A stretch of DNA of 64,000 bases from Roseivivax isoporae LMG 25204 (GCF_000521865.1 NZ_JAME01000020.1:27790-91789); one strand, 5' to 3'. Shown: positions 28,210 through 37,705, counted from the first letter of the stretch. Translations and numbers: made by a program. The notes: generated by a model not told the origin, from the letters alone.

Positions 28210-29429
28210 AGGCGGAAGAACAGCGCCTTGAGATATCCCGACTCCGCCAGTTGCGGCAGAAGCGGGTGGTCGGGCCCGGCCTGCCCGGTATGGATGAGCT
28301 GCGCCCGCCGGCCTGCCCGCCCGATTCCGCGCAGGCAGGCGCCCTGGAACGTGGCCAGATCGGCGGCATGGCTGCACGAGCACAGCACGAGGCACCCGCC
28401 CGGTGCGACGAGCGGCGCCGAAAGCCGCGCCACCCGTTCGTAGGCACGCAGGCCCGCCTCCAGCGCGGGCTTGGCCGGGGCGAATGCCGGCGGATCGCAG
28501 ATCACGAGACCGAAGCGCGTGTCCTCGGCGCCGAGCGCCGTCAGCACGTCGAAGGCGTCGCCCTGCCGGGTCTCGAAGCGCTCGCCCGCGCCCGCCGCCT
28601 CGGCCCCCGCCCGCGCGAGGTCGAGCGCCGGCGCGCTCGCGTCGACCGCCAGCGCACGGGTCGCGCCCGCCGCGAGGGCCGCGAGGGCGAAGCCGCCCAC
28701 GTGGCTGAAGACGTCGAGCACGTCCTGCCCGCGGGCGAGACGCGCCGCGAAGGCCTGGTTCTCGCGCTGGTCGTAGAAGAGACCGGTCTTCTGCCCCCCG
28801 GTCAGGTCCGCCATGTAGGTGGCGCCGTTCATGTCCACCGGCACCGGCGCCTCAGGCGCGGCCCCCGCGAGGACGATGTCGGTGTCATCGAGACCCTCGA
28901 GCGACCGACCGCGGCTGCCAGCGTTCTTCAGGATCGTGGTCACGCCCGTCACCTCGGCCAGCGCATGGGCCAGCGGGGCGATCAGGAGGTCGGACCAGGC
29001 GGCGTTCGGCTGGATCACCGCGGTATCGCCGAAACGGTCGATCACCACGCCGGGCAGGCCGTCGGCCTCGGCATGCACCAGGCGGTAGAACGGCGTGTCG
29101 TAGAGCCGTTCGCGCAGGGCCAGCGCGCGCTTGAGCCGCGCGACGAACCAGTCGTGGTCCGGAATGCCCCGTCCGTCGCGGTCGAGGACCCGCGCGATGA
29201 TGCGCGAATTCGGGTTCAGCGCCACGCGGGCGAGCGGCTTGCGCTCGGCATCCTCGAGCCGCGCGATGGTGCCGGGCGCCAGCGCCTTGGTGCGCCGATC
29301 GGTCACCAGCTCGTCGGCATAGACCCAGGGAAAGCCGCGGCGGATCGCGCGGGCATTGGCCTTGGGCTTCAGCCGCACCACGGGCAGGTCGTCGGGCGCG
29401 GCGGTCTCGGGATCGGGGGTCGGTGTCAT
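28206..29429 (-). CDS. Class I SAM-dependent rRNA methyltransferase (RlmI-like)
   Basis: A 407-residue RNA methyltransferase with an N-terminal PUA-like part (about residues 20-95, KANARAIRRGFPWVYADEL), an RNA-binding middle region, and a Rossmann domain with DVFSHVGGFALAAL and a DPPAF catalytic motif followed by CSCSH. E. coli RlmI, the closest well-known relative, makes m5C in 23S rRNA; the exact target here is inferred. The ATG at 29429 is preferred because the longer frame to 29573 runs into the edd operator region. The stop overlaps the PIN gene start. Confidence 0.82.
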   Translation of the reverse strand: MTPTPDPETAAPDDLPVVRLKPKANARAIRRGFPWVYADELVTDRRTKALAPGTIARLEDAERKPLARVALNPNSRIIARVLDRDGRGIPDHDWFVARLKRALALRERLYDTPFYRLVHAEADGLPGVVIDRFGDTAVIQPNAAWSDLLIAPLAHALAEVTGVTTILKNAGSRGRSLEGLDDTDIVLAGAAPEAPVPVDMNGATYMADLTGGQKTGLFYDQRENQAFAARLARGQDVLDVFSHVGGFALAALAAGATRALAVDASAPALDLARAGAEAAGAGERFETRQGDAFDVLTALGAEDTRFGLVICDPPAFAPAKPALEAGLRAYERVARLSAPLVAPGGCLVLCSCSHAADLATFQGACLRGIGRAGRRAQLIHTGQAGPDHPLLPQLAESGYLKALFFRL

Positions 29430-29495
29430 GGCGTTCTCATACGCGCGGCGCCGCGCCGAGGGAAGCGGTCCCGCGTGCCGGGACGCCTGTTTACT

Positions 29496-29507
29496 GTTAG
29501 CGCTAAC
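29496..29507. promoter_or_regulatory. LacI/GntR-type operator palindrome before edd
   Basis: The perfect 12-base palindrome GTTAGCGCTAAC has the central GC/CG step typical of LacI-family operators. It lies 60 bases before the edd start and about 67 bases before the divergent methyltransferase start. I infer control of edd by a sugar-responsive LacI-type repressor; no such gene is in the window. Confidence 0.55.
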
Positions 29508-29566
29508 TGCGCTACATGGAAATCGACGGAAGCCCGGGACACCCTTACCGACGAGGAGCGGGAGCC

Positions 29567-31372
29567 ATGACACTCAACGCCACCATCCAGAAAGTCACCG
29601 AGCGGATCGAGGCCCGGTCCGAGAAGACGCGCGGCATCTACCTCGACCGGATGCGCCGCGCCGCCGACGAGGGCCCGAGGCGGGCGCATCTGAGCTGCGG
29701 CAACCAGGCCCATGCCTACGCGGCGATGGGCGCCGACAAGGACGCGCTCGCCGGCGCGCGGGCGCCCAATATCGGTATCGTCACCGCCTACAACGACATG
29801 CTGTCCGCGCACCAGCCCTTCGAGCGCTTCCCCGAGGTGATCCGCGCCGCGGCACGTGCCCAGGGCGGCACCGCGCAGGTCGCGGGCGGCGTCCCCGCCA
29901 TGTGCGACGGCGTCACGCAGGGCCAGGTCGGGATGGAGCTGTCGCTGTTCTCGCGGGACGTGATCGCGCTCGCCGCAGGCGTGGCCCTGTCGCACAACAC
30001 CTTCGATTCCGCGCTCTATCTCGGGGTCTGCGACAAGATCGTGCCAGGCCTCGTGATCGCCGCGGCCACCTTCGGCTACATTCCCGGCATCTTCCTGCCC
30101 GCGGGCCCGATGACGAGCGGCCTGCCCAACGACGAGAAGGCCAAGGTGCGCCAGCAATTCGCCGCGGGCGAGGTGGGCCGCGACGCGCTGATGAAGGCCG
30201 AGATGGAAAGCTACCACGGCCCGGGCACCTGCACCTTCTACGGCACCGCGAATTCGAACCAGATGCTGATGGAGTTCATGGGCCTGCACCTGCCGGGCGC
30301 GTCCTTCGTGAACCCGAACACCCCGCTGCGCGAGGCGCTGACCGTGGCCGGGACAGAGCGCGCGCTAGAGATCACCGCGCTTGGCAACGATTACCGGCCC
30401 GTCTGCGACATCCTCGACGCCAAGGCCTTCGTCAACGGGATGGTCGGGCTCATGGCGACCGGCGGGTCGACCAACCTCGTGCTGCACCTGCCCGCCATGG
30501 CACGCGCCGCGGGCATCGCGCTCGAACTCGAGGATTTCGACGAGATCTCGAACGCGACGCCGCTCATGGCCAAGGTCTATCCGAACGGGCTTGCCGACGT
30601 GAACCATTTCCACGCCGCGGGCGGTCTCGGCTACATGATCGGCGAGCTGCTCGATGCGGGACTCCTGCATCCCGACGTCAAGACCGTGGCGGGCGACGGG
30701 CTCGCGCGCTACCGCGAGGAGCCGAAGCTCGAGAACGGCCGCGTGGTCTACGGCCCCGGCGCAGGCGTCACGCAGAACGACCGCATCCTGCGCCCGGCCT
30801 CGGACCCGTTCCAAAAGACCGGCGGGCTCCAGCAGCTGCGCGGCAATCTCGGCCAGGGCATGATGAAGACCTCGGCCGTCGATCCGTCGCGCCACGTGAT
30901 CGAGGCGAAGGTGCGCGTCTTCCAGGACCAGGAAGAGGTCAAGACCGCCTTCAAGGCCGGGGAGTTTACCGAAGACACCGTGGTCGTCGTCCGGTTCCAG
31001 GGCCCGTCCGCCAACGGGATGCCCGAGCTGCACTCGCTGACGCCGACGCTGGCGGTGCTGCAGGACCGCGGCCTCAAGGTCGCGCTCGTCACCGACGGGC
31101 GCATGTCGGGCGCGAGCGGCAAGGTCCCCTCGGCCATCCACGTCTCGCCCGAGGCGGCCAAGGGCGGCCCGCTCGCCAAGCTGCGCGACGGCGACCGCGT
31201 CCGCGTCGATGCCACGGCCGGGACGCTCGACTGCCTCGAGGAAGGGTTCGACGCGCGCGAACCGGTGACGGCCGACCTGACCGGCAACGGCCACGGCGTC
31301 GGGCGCGAGATCTTCGAGGTGTTTCGCCGCAATGTCGGTCTCGCCTCGAACGGCGCCGCGGTGGTGGTCTGA
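29567..31372 (+). CDS. edd: Phosphogluconate dehydratase
   Basis: The first enzyme of the Entner-Doudoroff pathway, converting 6-phosphogluconate to KDPG with an iron-sulfur cluster. The 601-residue protein shows the IlvD/Edd motifs [20 protein letters not shown] and [13 protein letters not shown], whose cysteines bind the cluster, and the late [22 protein letters not shown]. The ATG at 29567 has a GGAG ribosome site and matches family length; the frame to 29516 crosses the operator side. eda lies 1.15 kb downstream on the same strand. Confidence 0.95.
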   Translation: MTLNATIQKVTERIEARSEKTRGIYLDRMRRAADEGPRRAHLSCGNQAHAYAAMGADKDALAGARAPNIGIVTAYNDMLSAHQPFERFPEVIRAAARAQGGTAQVAGGVPAMCDGVTQGQVGMELSLFSRDVIALAAGVALSHNTFDSALYLGVCDKIVPGLVIAAATFGYIPGIFLPAGPMTSGLPNDEKAKVRQQFAAGEVGRDALMKAEMESYHGPGTCTFYGTANSNQMLMEFMGLHLPGASFVNPNTPLREALTVAGTERALEITALGNDYRPVCDILDAKAFVNGMVGLMATGGSTNLVLHLPAMARAAGIALELEDFDEISNATPLMAKVYPNGLADVNHFHAAGGLGYMIGELLDAGLLHPDVKTVAGDGLARYREEPKLENGRVVYGPGAGVTQNDRILRPASDPFQKTGGLQQLRGNLGQGMMKTSAVDPSRHVIEAKVRVFQDQEEVKTAFKAGEFTEDTVVVVRFQGPSANGMPELHSLTPTLAVLQDRGLKVALVTDGRMSGASGKVPSAIHVSPEAAKGGPLAKLRDGDRVRVDATAGTLDCLEEGFDAREPVTADLTGNGHGVGREIFEVFRRNVGLASNGAAVVV

Positions 31373-31408
31373 GCCGATGCACGCGCGGATCGGGCCCGCG
31401 CGCGAGAG

Positions 31409-31428
31409 ACCGGCGCCAGGGCGCCGGT
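31409..31428. terminator. Hairpin between edd and lipoprotein gene
   Basis: A perfect 8-base-pair stem (ACCGGCGC / GCGCCGGT) with a CAGG loop, located between two convergent genes. It has no U-run, so it may be only a weak terminator. Confidence 0.45.
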
Positions 31429-31442
31429 CCTGTGATCCCGGG

Positions 31443-32261
31443 CTACTGCTTCTCGACCACGTAGGTGCCGCTGCCGCTCACATCGGTGATGCCCGGCAGT
31501 GCCGGATCGTCGATGTTCAGGGTGGCAGTGCCGACCGAAGCCGCGGCCTCGGGGCCCATCATCACGCCGCCGAGCGTCAGGAGCGCGGTCCCGCGCGCAT
31601 CGAGACCGCCGGCATTGGCGTCGGTGATGGTCGCGCCCATCGGCACGGTCAGGGCGCCGGTGCGCGTCTCGACCGTCGGCACGCCGGCGATGCCCGTATC
31701 GACGACGCTCTCCTGCGTGGTGAGGATCCCGCCGCCGGCTGCCTGCGCCGCCGCGTGCGCGGTGCTGAACTCCACGTCCGAGGTGACCTCGGTGCCGTCG
31801 GAGAGCGTGCCGCGCACGTTGGTCACGGTGCCGGTGATCGGCGTCGTGCCGTTGCGTTCGGTCACCGAGCCGCCCGTGGGCATCGGCCGTGTCGTGGCCG
31901 GGCCGGAAGGCGCGCCGAACTGCACCTCGAGCGCGACGTCGCCGAGGAACGCGCCCGCATCGGCGCCGGCCGGATCGCGGACATCGACCTGAACGGTTCC
32001 CTCGTAGGTGCCGCTGCCGGTGACCGGCATGTCGGAGGTCGGTGCGTTGCCGAGGCTCGGGGTCTGGTAGCTGTCGAACAGCGCCTGGTATTCGGTTGCC
32101 GAAAGGCCCGTGGCACTGCTGCCACCTCCGCCGCCGCCTGCCCCCGCGCCGCCACCGCCGCCACCGCCGCCGCCAGAGGACGAGCAGGCCGCGACGCCGG
32201 CGAGGGCCGCGAGAATCACACCGCCGCGCATCACGTGCGCGGCCCGTTCAAAGGTCTTCAT
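31443..32261 (-). CDS. Poly-glycine lipoprotein, possible surface beta-barrel protein
   Basis: A 272-residue predicted lipoprotein: signal peptide, lipobox LAGVAAC (Cys26), three serines, then a glycine-rich tether at about residues 30-47. The rest is rich in Thr, Gly and Val. It has alternating beta-strand patterns, with a first repeat unit including [19 protein letters not shown] and a late [22 protein letters not shown]. The latter resembles the last strands of TbpB/factor-H-binding-type barrels carried by Slam-exported surface lipoproteins; similarity is only suggestive. It lies between edd and eda on the opposite strand. The 5' part has GGN-codon repeats that could slip. Confidence 0.6.
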   Translation of the reverse strand: MKTFERAAHVMRGGVILAALAGVAACSSSGGGGGGGGGAGAGGGGGGSSATGLSATEYQALFDSYQTPSLGNAPTSDMPVTGSGTYEGTVQVDVRDPAGADAGAFLGDVALEVQFGAPSGPATTRPMPTGGSVTERNGTTPITGTVTNVRGTLSDGTEVTSDVEFSTAHAAAQAAGGGILTTQESVVDTGIAGVPTVETRTGALTVPMGATITDANAGGLDARGTALLTLGGVMMGPEAAASVGTATLNIDDPALPGITDVSGSGTYVVEKQ

Positions 32262-32522
32262 TTCCAGAATCTCCGACCGGAGCGGTTCCGTCGGCCATGC
32301 GGCGCGCCGGGTCAGGAGACCGTCCGACATACTTGTTCAAAAGAATCACTCGCAAAACGCCGCACGATACCCACAAGCCCGCCGGGTCGACCGACCGCGG
32401 CGAGTGCGAAAGAGTTATTCGATGCTGACGGAGCGTCAACACGTTTTCGTTAACGCCTCCGGACATTTGCTCCGGCAAGGCCGCACCAGACACATGCCCA
32501 AACACCTGCAAGGAGTTCCCCG

Positions 32523-33167
32523 ATGACCCCAGAAGAGGCCAGCCGACTGAGCGAGGATCTGTGCCGCCGCGCGCCCGTGATCCCCGTGCTCGTGGTGGAC
32601 GACGCCGCCCATGCCGCCGATCTCGCGCGCGCACTCGTGGCGGGCGGTCTGCCCGCACTCGAGGTGACGCTGCGCACGCCCGCGGCGCTCGACGTGGTCC
32701 GCGAGATGGCCGCGGTCGAGGGCGGAATCGTGGGCGCCGGCACGCTTCTGACCTCTGCCGATGTCGAAGCGGCGAAGAAGGCGGGCGCGCGATTCGGCGT
32801 GTCGCCCGGCGCCACCGACCGCCTGCTCGACGCCTGCGAGGCGAACGACCTGCCGCTTCTGCCCGGGGCCGCGACCTCGTCCGAGGTCATGCGGCTTCTC
32901 GAGCGCGGCTACACCGTTCAGAAGTTCTTCCCGGCCGAGGCGAATGGCGGGGCGCCCGCGCTCAAGGCGATCGGCGCGCCGCTGCCGCAGGTGCGGTTCT
33001 GCCCAACCGGCGGCGTGTCGCTGAAGAACGCGGGCGACTACCTCGCGCTCTCCAACACGCTCTGCGTCGGCGGATCGTGGGTCGCGCCCAAGGACAAGGT
33101 GACCGCCGGCGACTGGGCGGGCATCCAGGCGCTCGCACGCGAGGCGGCCGCCCTGCCGCGCGGCTGA
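32523..33167 (+). CDS. eda: 2-dehydro-3-deoxy-phosphogluconate aldolase
   Basis: It splits KDPG into pyruvate and glyceraldehyde 3-phosphate, the second Entner-Doudoroff step. The 214-residue protein has the catalytic glutamate in ALEVTLRTP, the GIVGAGTLLT block, the Schiff-base lysine in VQKFFPAEANGG (near residue 140), and RFCPTGGVS. A strong AGGAG ribosome site is 8 bases before the ATG. It is separated from edd by the lipoprotein gene, so it probably has its own promoter. glnE is convergent, 13 bases away. Confidence 0.95.
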   Translation: MTPEEASRLSEDLCRRAPVIPVLVVDDAAHAADLARALVAGGLPALEVTLRTPAALDVVREMAAVEGGIVGAGTLLTSADVEAAKKAGARFGVSPGATDRLLDACEANDLPLLPGAATSSEVMRLLERGYTVQKFFPAEANGGAPALKAIGAPLPQVRFCPTGGVSLKNAGDYLALSNTLCVGGSWVAPKDKVTAGDWAGIQALAREAAALPRG

Positions 33168-33179
33168 CGGATCGCGCCG

Positions 33180-35966
33180 TCAGCCCGCGGGCGCGTGGCG
33201 CGACAGCACGGCGTCGATGACCTCGGCCGCCGCCTCGGTCTCGGCGTCGATCGCGTCGCGCAGCGCGCCCACCCCGTCGGTGCCGGTCAGGCGCAGGATC
33301 AGCGCCTGCGCGCCGGCGCCGGACGTCTCGGGATCGAAGGCGCCGTCGGACACGAGCCGCGCGCCCGCCTGCAGCGCCCAGAGCCGCTCCTCGGCGGCGG
33401 CGAGCGCCTCGCGCTCCTCGTCTCCGAGCAGCGCCTGAGCGACGCCGGCCTCGAGGCCCGCGCGCCAGCTTTGCGGCCCGGCCCGGGACACCAGCGCGAA
33501 GGCCTGGGCGAGCAGCTCGATCTCCTGCATGCGGCCGCGGCCGACCTTGGGGTCCCACGGGCCCGCGCCGCCCTTCGCGCTGGCGATCCGCGCGCGCATG
33601 GTCGCGACCTCGGCCAGGACCGCGCCCGCCTCGCGCGACCGTCCCAGCGTCTCCGCGAGAACCGCGTCGACCGCCTCGGCCACGGCGGGTGCGCCGGCGA
33701 TGCAGCGCGCCCGCGTCAGCGCGAGATGTTCCCACGTCCACGCCTCGCCCGCCTGGTAGTCGCGGAAGGCGGTGAGGCTCGTCGCGACCGGCCCCTGGTT
33801 GCCCGATGGGCGCAGGCGCAGGTCGATCTCGTAGAGCTTGCCCTCGGCGGTCTGCGCGGTCATCGCGGTCACCAGCGCCTGGGTGAGCCGCGCATAGTAG
33901 GTGCGCGCGGCGAGCGGCTTGCGGCCGTCGGACGCCTCCTCGCCCGCGGCGTCGTAGACCACGATCATGTCGAGGTCGGAACGCGCGTGCAGCCGCCCCT
34001 CGCCGAGCGAGCCCATCCCGAGGACGGCGGCGCCGCGGCCCGGCGGCGCACCGTGCTTGCGAGAGAATTCGTCGACCACGTGCGGCCAGAGCGCGCCGAG
34101 CGCGGCATGGGCGATGGCGGCGTAGTGCCCGCCCGCCTGTTCCGGCGTCGAGAGCCCGCGCAGGAGGTGCACGCCCGCGCGGAAATGCCATTCCTTGCCC
34201 CAGCGGCGCGCGGCATCGAGCCGCGCCTCGTAATCGTCCTCGCGCGCGAGCTTGCGCTCGAGATCCGCGCGAAGCCCCTCGGCATCGGGCCAGTCGGCGA
34301 AGAAGTCGCCCGCGATCACCGCGTCGAGCACGTGCGCGTTGCGCGAGAGGTACCGCGCGAGGTCGGGCGACACCGCGACGATGTCGACAAGCAGGTCGAT
34401 GAGCTGGGTATTCGCCTCGAAGAGCGAGAAGACCTGCACCCCCGCGGGCAGCCCGGCGAGGAAGCCGTCGAACGCCGCGAGCGCCTCCTCGGGCTTGGCC
34501 GACCGGCGCAGGCGCGACAGGATCTCGGGACGCAGCCGGTCGAAGATCTGCACCGCGCGGCCCGAGCGCAGCGCGGGATAGGTGGGCCAGCGTCCGACGA
34601 TGTCCTCGCCGAACGTGTCGCCGTCGTCGGCCGGCGCGCTGCAGGGATCGGGGGCGAAGAAGCCCTCGGTGAGCTCGTGCACCTCCTCGAGCCGCGCGCG
34701 CAGCTCCGTGCGCAGCTCGTCGGCATCGCGGTCCATCAGGCTCGCCAGACGGCCGAATTCGTCGGGCGCGGTCGGCAGGCAATGGGTCTGTGCGTCGCGG
34801 ATCATCTGCACCCGGTGTTCCACCTCGCGGTGGGCGCGGTAGGAGTCCGCCAGCCGGTCCGCGGTCGCGACCGGCAGCCAGCCCTTGCGCGCCAGCACAG
34901 CGAGCCCCTCGACGGTGCCGCGCACGCGCAGGTCGGGGTCGCGGCCGCCGGCGATGATCTGGTGCGTCTGGGTCAGGAACTCGATCTCGCGGATGCCGCC
35001 GCGGCCGAGTTTCATGTCGTGCCCGTCGAGGGTTATCCGCCCGCGGTGGCCCTTGTGGTCGCGGATCCGCAGCCGCATGTCGTGGGCGTCGCGAATCGCG
35101 GCAAAATCGAGATGCCGCCGCCAGACGAAGGGCGTGAGGTCCGACAGGAAGCGCTCGCCCGCCGCGACGTCCCCGGCCGCCGAGCGCGCCTTGACGTAGG
35201 CCGCGCGTTCCCATGTCCGCCCGAGGCTCTCGTAGTATCGCGCCGCCGCCTCGATCGCCATGCAGACCGGGGTTACCGCCGGATCGGGGCGCAGCCGCAG
35301 GTCGGTGCGGAACACGTAGCCCTCGGCGGTCAGGTCGTTCAGCATCTGCGCCATGCGGCGCGTGGCACGCACGAAGGAGGCCCGCGCCTCGTGGAAATCG
35401 TCGGGGTCGAAGCGCGTCTCGTCGAAGAGGCAGACGAGGTCGATGTCGGAGGAATAGTTGAGTTCGCCCGCGCCCATCTTGCCCATGGCGACGGCGACCA
35501 TGCCGCCCGCGTCCGCCAGTTCGTCGCCATGGGTGCCGGGCAGCTTGCCGCGCCGGATCTCGGCGCCGACCGACGCCTCCATGGCGAGCTGCACCGCCAG
35601 ATCGGCGAAATCGGTGAGCGCCTGCGTCACCCGTTCGAGCGGCCAGGCGCCGCCGAGATCCGCGAGCGCGATCAGGAGCGCCACGCGGCGCTTGCCCTGC
35701 CGGAGCGCGTCGGCCCGTGCATCGGGCGCGCCTGCGCGAAGGTCGTCGAAAAGCGCGGGCAAGGCCCCGTCGGGGTCGTCCATGGCCCCCTCGAGCCAGT
35801 CCGCCTCGCGCTCCACCAGCCGGTGCAGGTGCGGGCTCGACCCCGCGGCGCCGGCGATCAGGTCGCGGGCAGGTCCCTGCGCCCATCCGACGCGCGCGAG
35901 CGCGTCCTCGGCGCTGTCGGGATCGAACGGACGGGGGCAGCGGGTCATCTGGTCGGCAAGGGTCAT
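33180..35966 (-). CDS. glnE: Glutamine synthetase adenylyltransferase/deadenylase
   Basis: A bifunctional nucleotidyltransferase that turns glutamine synthetase off or on in response to PII. The 928-residue protein carries two NTase domains. The first has VAMGKMGAGELNYSSDIDLVCLFD (near residue 155-178), and the second has LGMGSLGEGRLHARSDLDMIVVYD (near 650), each with the acidic pair for metal. The two-domain layout and length agree with GlnE. The ATG at 35966 is chosen because an upstream extension to 36122 is low complexity. It diverges from the YbaK-family gene. Confidence 0.95.
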   Translation of the reverse strand: MTLADQMTRCPRPFDPDSAEDALARVGWAQGPARDLIAGAAGSSPHLHRLVEREADWLEGAMDDPDGALPALFDDLRAGAPDARADALRQGKRRVALLIALADLGGAWPLERVTQALTDFADLAVQLAMEASVGAEIRRGKLPGTHGDELADAGGMVAVAMGKMGAGELNYSSDIDLVCLFDETRFDPDDFHEARASFVRATRRMAQMLNDLTAEGYVFRTDLRLRPDPAVTPVCMAIEAAARYYESLGRTWERAAYVKARSAAGDVAAGERFLSDLTPFVWRRHLDFAAIRDAHDMRLRIRDHKGHRGRITLDGHDMKLGRGGIREIEFLTQTHQIIAGGRDPDLRVRGTVEGLAVLARKGWLPVATADRLADSYRAHREVEHRVQMIRDAQTHCLPTAPDEFGRLASLMDRDADELRTELRARLEEVHELTEGFFAPDPCSAPADDGDTFGEDIVGRWPTYPALRSGRAVQIFDRLRPEILSRLRRSAKPEEALAAFDGFLAGLPAGVQVFSLFEANTQLIDLLVDIVAVSPDLARYLSRNAHVLDAVIAGDFFADWPDAEGLRADLERKLAREDDYEARLDAARRWGKEWHFRAGVHLLRGLSTPEQAGGHYAAIAHAALGALWPHVVDEFSRKHGAPPGRGAAVLGMGSLGEGRLHARSDLDMIVVYDAAGEEASDGRKPLAARTYYARLTQALVTAMTAQTAEGKLYEIDLRLRPSGNQGPVATSLTAFRDYQAGEAWTWEHLALTRARCIAGAPAVAEAVDAVLAETLGRSREAGAVLAEVATMRARIASAKGGAGPWDPKVGRGRMQEIELLAQAFALVSRAGPQSWRAGLEAGVAQALLGDEEREALAAAEERLWALQAGARLVSDGAFDPETSGAGAQALILRLTGTDGVGALRDAIDAETEAAAEVIDAVLSRHAPAG

Positions 35967-36088
35967 GTCCACAGATGGACACGTCGCGCGCGCCGCCGCA
36001 ATGCCCGACCGCCCCTTGCGATGGCCGGCCGGCTGCGCTTCCCTGCGCGCCGACGCCCCGAGGGGCACCGGAACGGAGAGCCACAGCG

Positions 36089-36559
36089 ATGAGCAAGAGC
36101 CTGGCCCGCGTGCGCGCGGCACTGTCCGCGGCGGGACTGGACGCGGAGATCCGCGAGGTCGGTCAGGCGCGCACCGCCGCGGAGGCCGCGGCCTCGGTCG
36201 GCTGCGGCGTCGACCAGATCGCGAAGTCCATCATCTTCCGCGCGGAGGACAGCGGACGTCCCGTGCTATTCCTCACGGCCGGGGGCAACCTCGTCGACGA
36301 CGCGCGCGCATCGGAGTTGGCCGGCACGCGGCTCGGGCGCGCGGACGCGGCGCTGATCCGGGCCGAGACCGGGTTCGCCATCGGCGGCGTCGCGCCCGTC
36401 GGGCATCTGAAGCCGATCCGCGCATGGCTCGATCCGCGGCTCCTCGAATTCGCCCAGGTCTGGGCGGCGGCAGGCACGCCGCGGCACGTGGTCTGCCTGC
36501 CATCGGCGGGACTGGCAGAGCTGACCGGCGCGACGGTTGCGGACTTCGTGCAGGACTGA
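36089..36559 (+). CDS. YbaK/EbsC family protein (aminoacyl-tRNA deacylase type)
   Basis: A 156-residue protein with the YbaK/ProX-like fold: CGVDQIAKSIIFR at about residues 39-51 with the conserved lysine, an FAIGGVAPVGH block (93-103), and a C-terminal VVCLPSAGLAELTGATVADF strand. Relatives hydrolyse mischarged tRNA such as Cys-tRNA(Pro) or Ala-tRNA(Pro). Whether this one does so is inferred. The ATG at 36089 follows an ACGGAGAG ribosome site. The gene ends 34 bases before the first of two twin operators. Confidence 0.82.
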   Translation: MSKSLARVRAALSAAGLDAEIREVGQARTAAEAAASVGCGVDQIAKSIIFRAEDSGRPVLFLTAGGNLVDDARASELAGTRLGRADAALIRAETGFAIGGVAPVGHLKPIRAWLDPRLLEFAQVWAAAGTPRHVVCLPSAGLAELTGATVADFVQD

Positions 36560-36593
36560 GCGGGCGGGCGGTCCGCAGGACCATCCCCGTTTC

Positions 36594-36612
36594 ATGTGAA
36601 TTTCTTTCACAT
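36594..36612. promoter_or_regulatory. Operator copy 1, ATGTGAA-N5-TTCACAT
   Basis: A perfect 7-base inverted repeat with a 5-base spacer, 19 bases in all. An identical layout recurs at 36652-36670. This copy lies just upstream of a possible -35 box (TTGAAG at 36619-36624). The spacing between TGTGA and TCACA halves is 7, not the 6 of a CRP site. Confidence 0.65.
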
Positions 36613-36618
36613 CGCCTC

Positions 36619-36647
36619 TTGAAGGCAGGCCCGGGGATTCCGATCTT
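36619..36647 (+). promoter_or_regulatory. Possible promoter for DUF2852 gene
   Basis: TTGAAG (36619-36624) and GATCTT (36642-36647) are 17 bases apart. Each is a weak match to the sigma-70 consensus. The position between two identical operators and 49 bases before the ATG makes it plausible. Confidence 0.35.
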
Positions 36648-36651
36648 GGGG

Positions 36652-36670
36652 ATGTGAAAGACATTCACAT
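36652..36670. promoter_or_regulatory. Operator copy 2, ATGTGAA-N5-TTCACAT
   Basis: The same 19-base inverted repeat as at 36594-36612, centred 58 bases away. It falls where transcription of the DUF2852 gene would begin, so binding here should block the promoter. The regulator is unknown. Confidence 0.65.
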
Positions 36671-36695
36671 CGCAACGCCGACATCGGAGACCAAC

Positions 36696-37133
36696 ATGAC
36701 AACCGCCAATCCCGCCACGCTTCCCGCCAACGCCGGTTGGTTCGCCCGTGCGGAAGCCTGGCTCGACGACAAGGGCCGCGGCGCCTGGATCGCCGCCATG
36801 GTGCTGGGCTTCATCCTCTTCTGGCCCGTGGGCCTCGCCCTTCTTGCCTACATGATCTGGAGCAAACGCATGTTCAGCTGCCGCAAGTCCACCGCCGCCC
36901 GGATGCCCGCAGGGTTCCGCACCATGAAATCCTCGGGCAACGCCGCCTTCGACGCCTACAAGGCCGAGACGCTCCGCCGGCTCGAGGAGGAGCAGGAGAA
37001 CTTCGAATCGTTCCTTCGCCGCCTGCGCGAGGCGCGCGACAAGGCCGAGTTCGACCAGTTCATGGAAGACCGCAGCCGCGCCGGCCGGTCCGAGGACAGC
37101 TCCGCACGCACGGCGGACACCGGGAACGCCTGA
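36696..37133 (+). CDS. DUF2852 domain-containing membrane protein
   Basis: A 145-residue inner-membrane protein with one or two hydrophobic segments at about residues 31-56 (AAMVLGFILFWPVGLALLAYMIWS) and a charged helical C-terminus (about 85-125, rich in E, R and K) that may form a coiled coil. This fits DUF2852, a family of unknown function in alphaproteobacteria. The ATG at 36696 has a CGGAGA ribosome site; the frame back to 36654 crosses the second operator. Two identical operators upstream point to tight regulation. Confidence 0.8.
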   Translation: MTTANPATLPANAGWFARAEAWLDDKGRGAWIAAMVLGFILFWPVGLALLAYMIWSKRMFSCRKSTAARMPAGFRTMKSSGNAAFDAYKAETLRRLEEEQENFESFLRRLREARDKAEFDQFMEDRSRAGRSEDSSARTADTGNA

Positions 37134-37217
37134 CGCGCACGCAAATATTCCGGGACCGGACCGCCGGTCCCGGCGCACTCCTCGAATTGATTTGACCCTT
37201 TTCCAGAGGCGCGAGAC

Positions 37218-37670
37218 ATGACGATGACCATGACAGCCGACCTTCACCTGCCCGATCCCGTGACGCAGCCGGAATTCTACGAGGGCGTGATCGCCAAGCG
37301 CGCGATCGCGTGGCTCATCGACGTGACCGTCGTGGCGATCCTCGTGGTGCCAGCGGTGGTCCTGACCGCCTTCGTCGGGCTCCTCTTCCTGCCGCTTCTC
37401 GCCTTGTGCGTGGGCTTCCTCTACCGCTGGATGACCATTGCCGGAGGCTCGGCCACCTGGGGTATGCGGCTCATGGCGATCGAGCTGCGCGACGCCTATG
37501 GCCGCAGGCTCGATTCCGGGTTGGCCTTCCTCCATACGGCCGGCTACGCGCTGTCGATCACGACCGCCATCGTGCAGGTCGCCTCGGTCGGACTGATGTG
37601 CGTGACCGATCGCCGCCAGGGGCTGAGCGATCTCGCCCTGGGCACGGTGATGATCAACCGCCGGGCCTGA
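37218..37670 (+). CDS. RDD family membrane protein
   Basis: A 150-residue membrane protein of the RDD family: [20 protein letters not shown] with the Arg and Asp of the family name, further helices, the [18 protein letters not shown] motif, and a late [15 protein letters not shown] block. Some relatives act in sodium or organic-ion tolerance, but the transported substrate here is unknown. It lies 84 bases after the DUF2852 gene and may belong to the same regulated unit. Confidence 0.85.
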   Translation: MTMTMTADLHLPDPVTQPEFYEGVIAKRAIAWLIDVTVVAILVVPAVVLTAFVGLLFLPLLALCVGFLYRWMTIAGGSATWGMRLMAIELRDAYGRRLDSGLAFLHTAGYALSITTAIVQVASVGLMCVTDRRQGLSDLALGTVMINRRA

Positions 37671-37705
37671 CGGCCACGCCCCCCGGACCCGCAGGATCAC
37701 GTCGG

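Noticed and set aside
32405..32460. GTTAACG-like repeat before eda as a second LacI site
   Set aside because: The halves GTCAAC and GTTAAC do not form the same palindrome as at edd; the match is too weak.
32962..36096. 1044-residue minus-strand ORF over glnE
   Set aside because: A shadow frame of glnE; the real frame has both nucleotidyltransferase motifs.
36594..36670. CRP/cAMP sites before DUF2852
   Set aside because: TGTGA and TCACA are separated by 7 bases in both copies, whereas CRP sites need 6.
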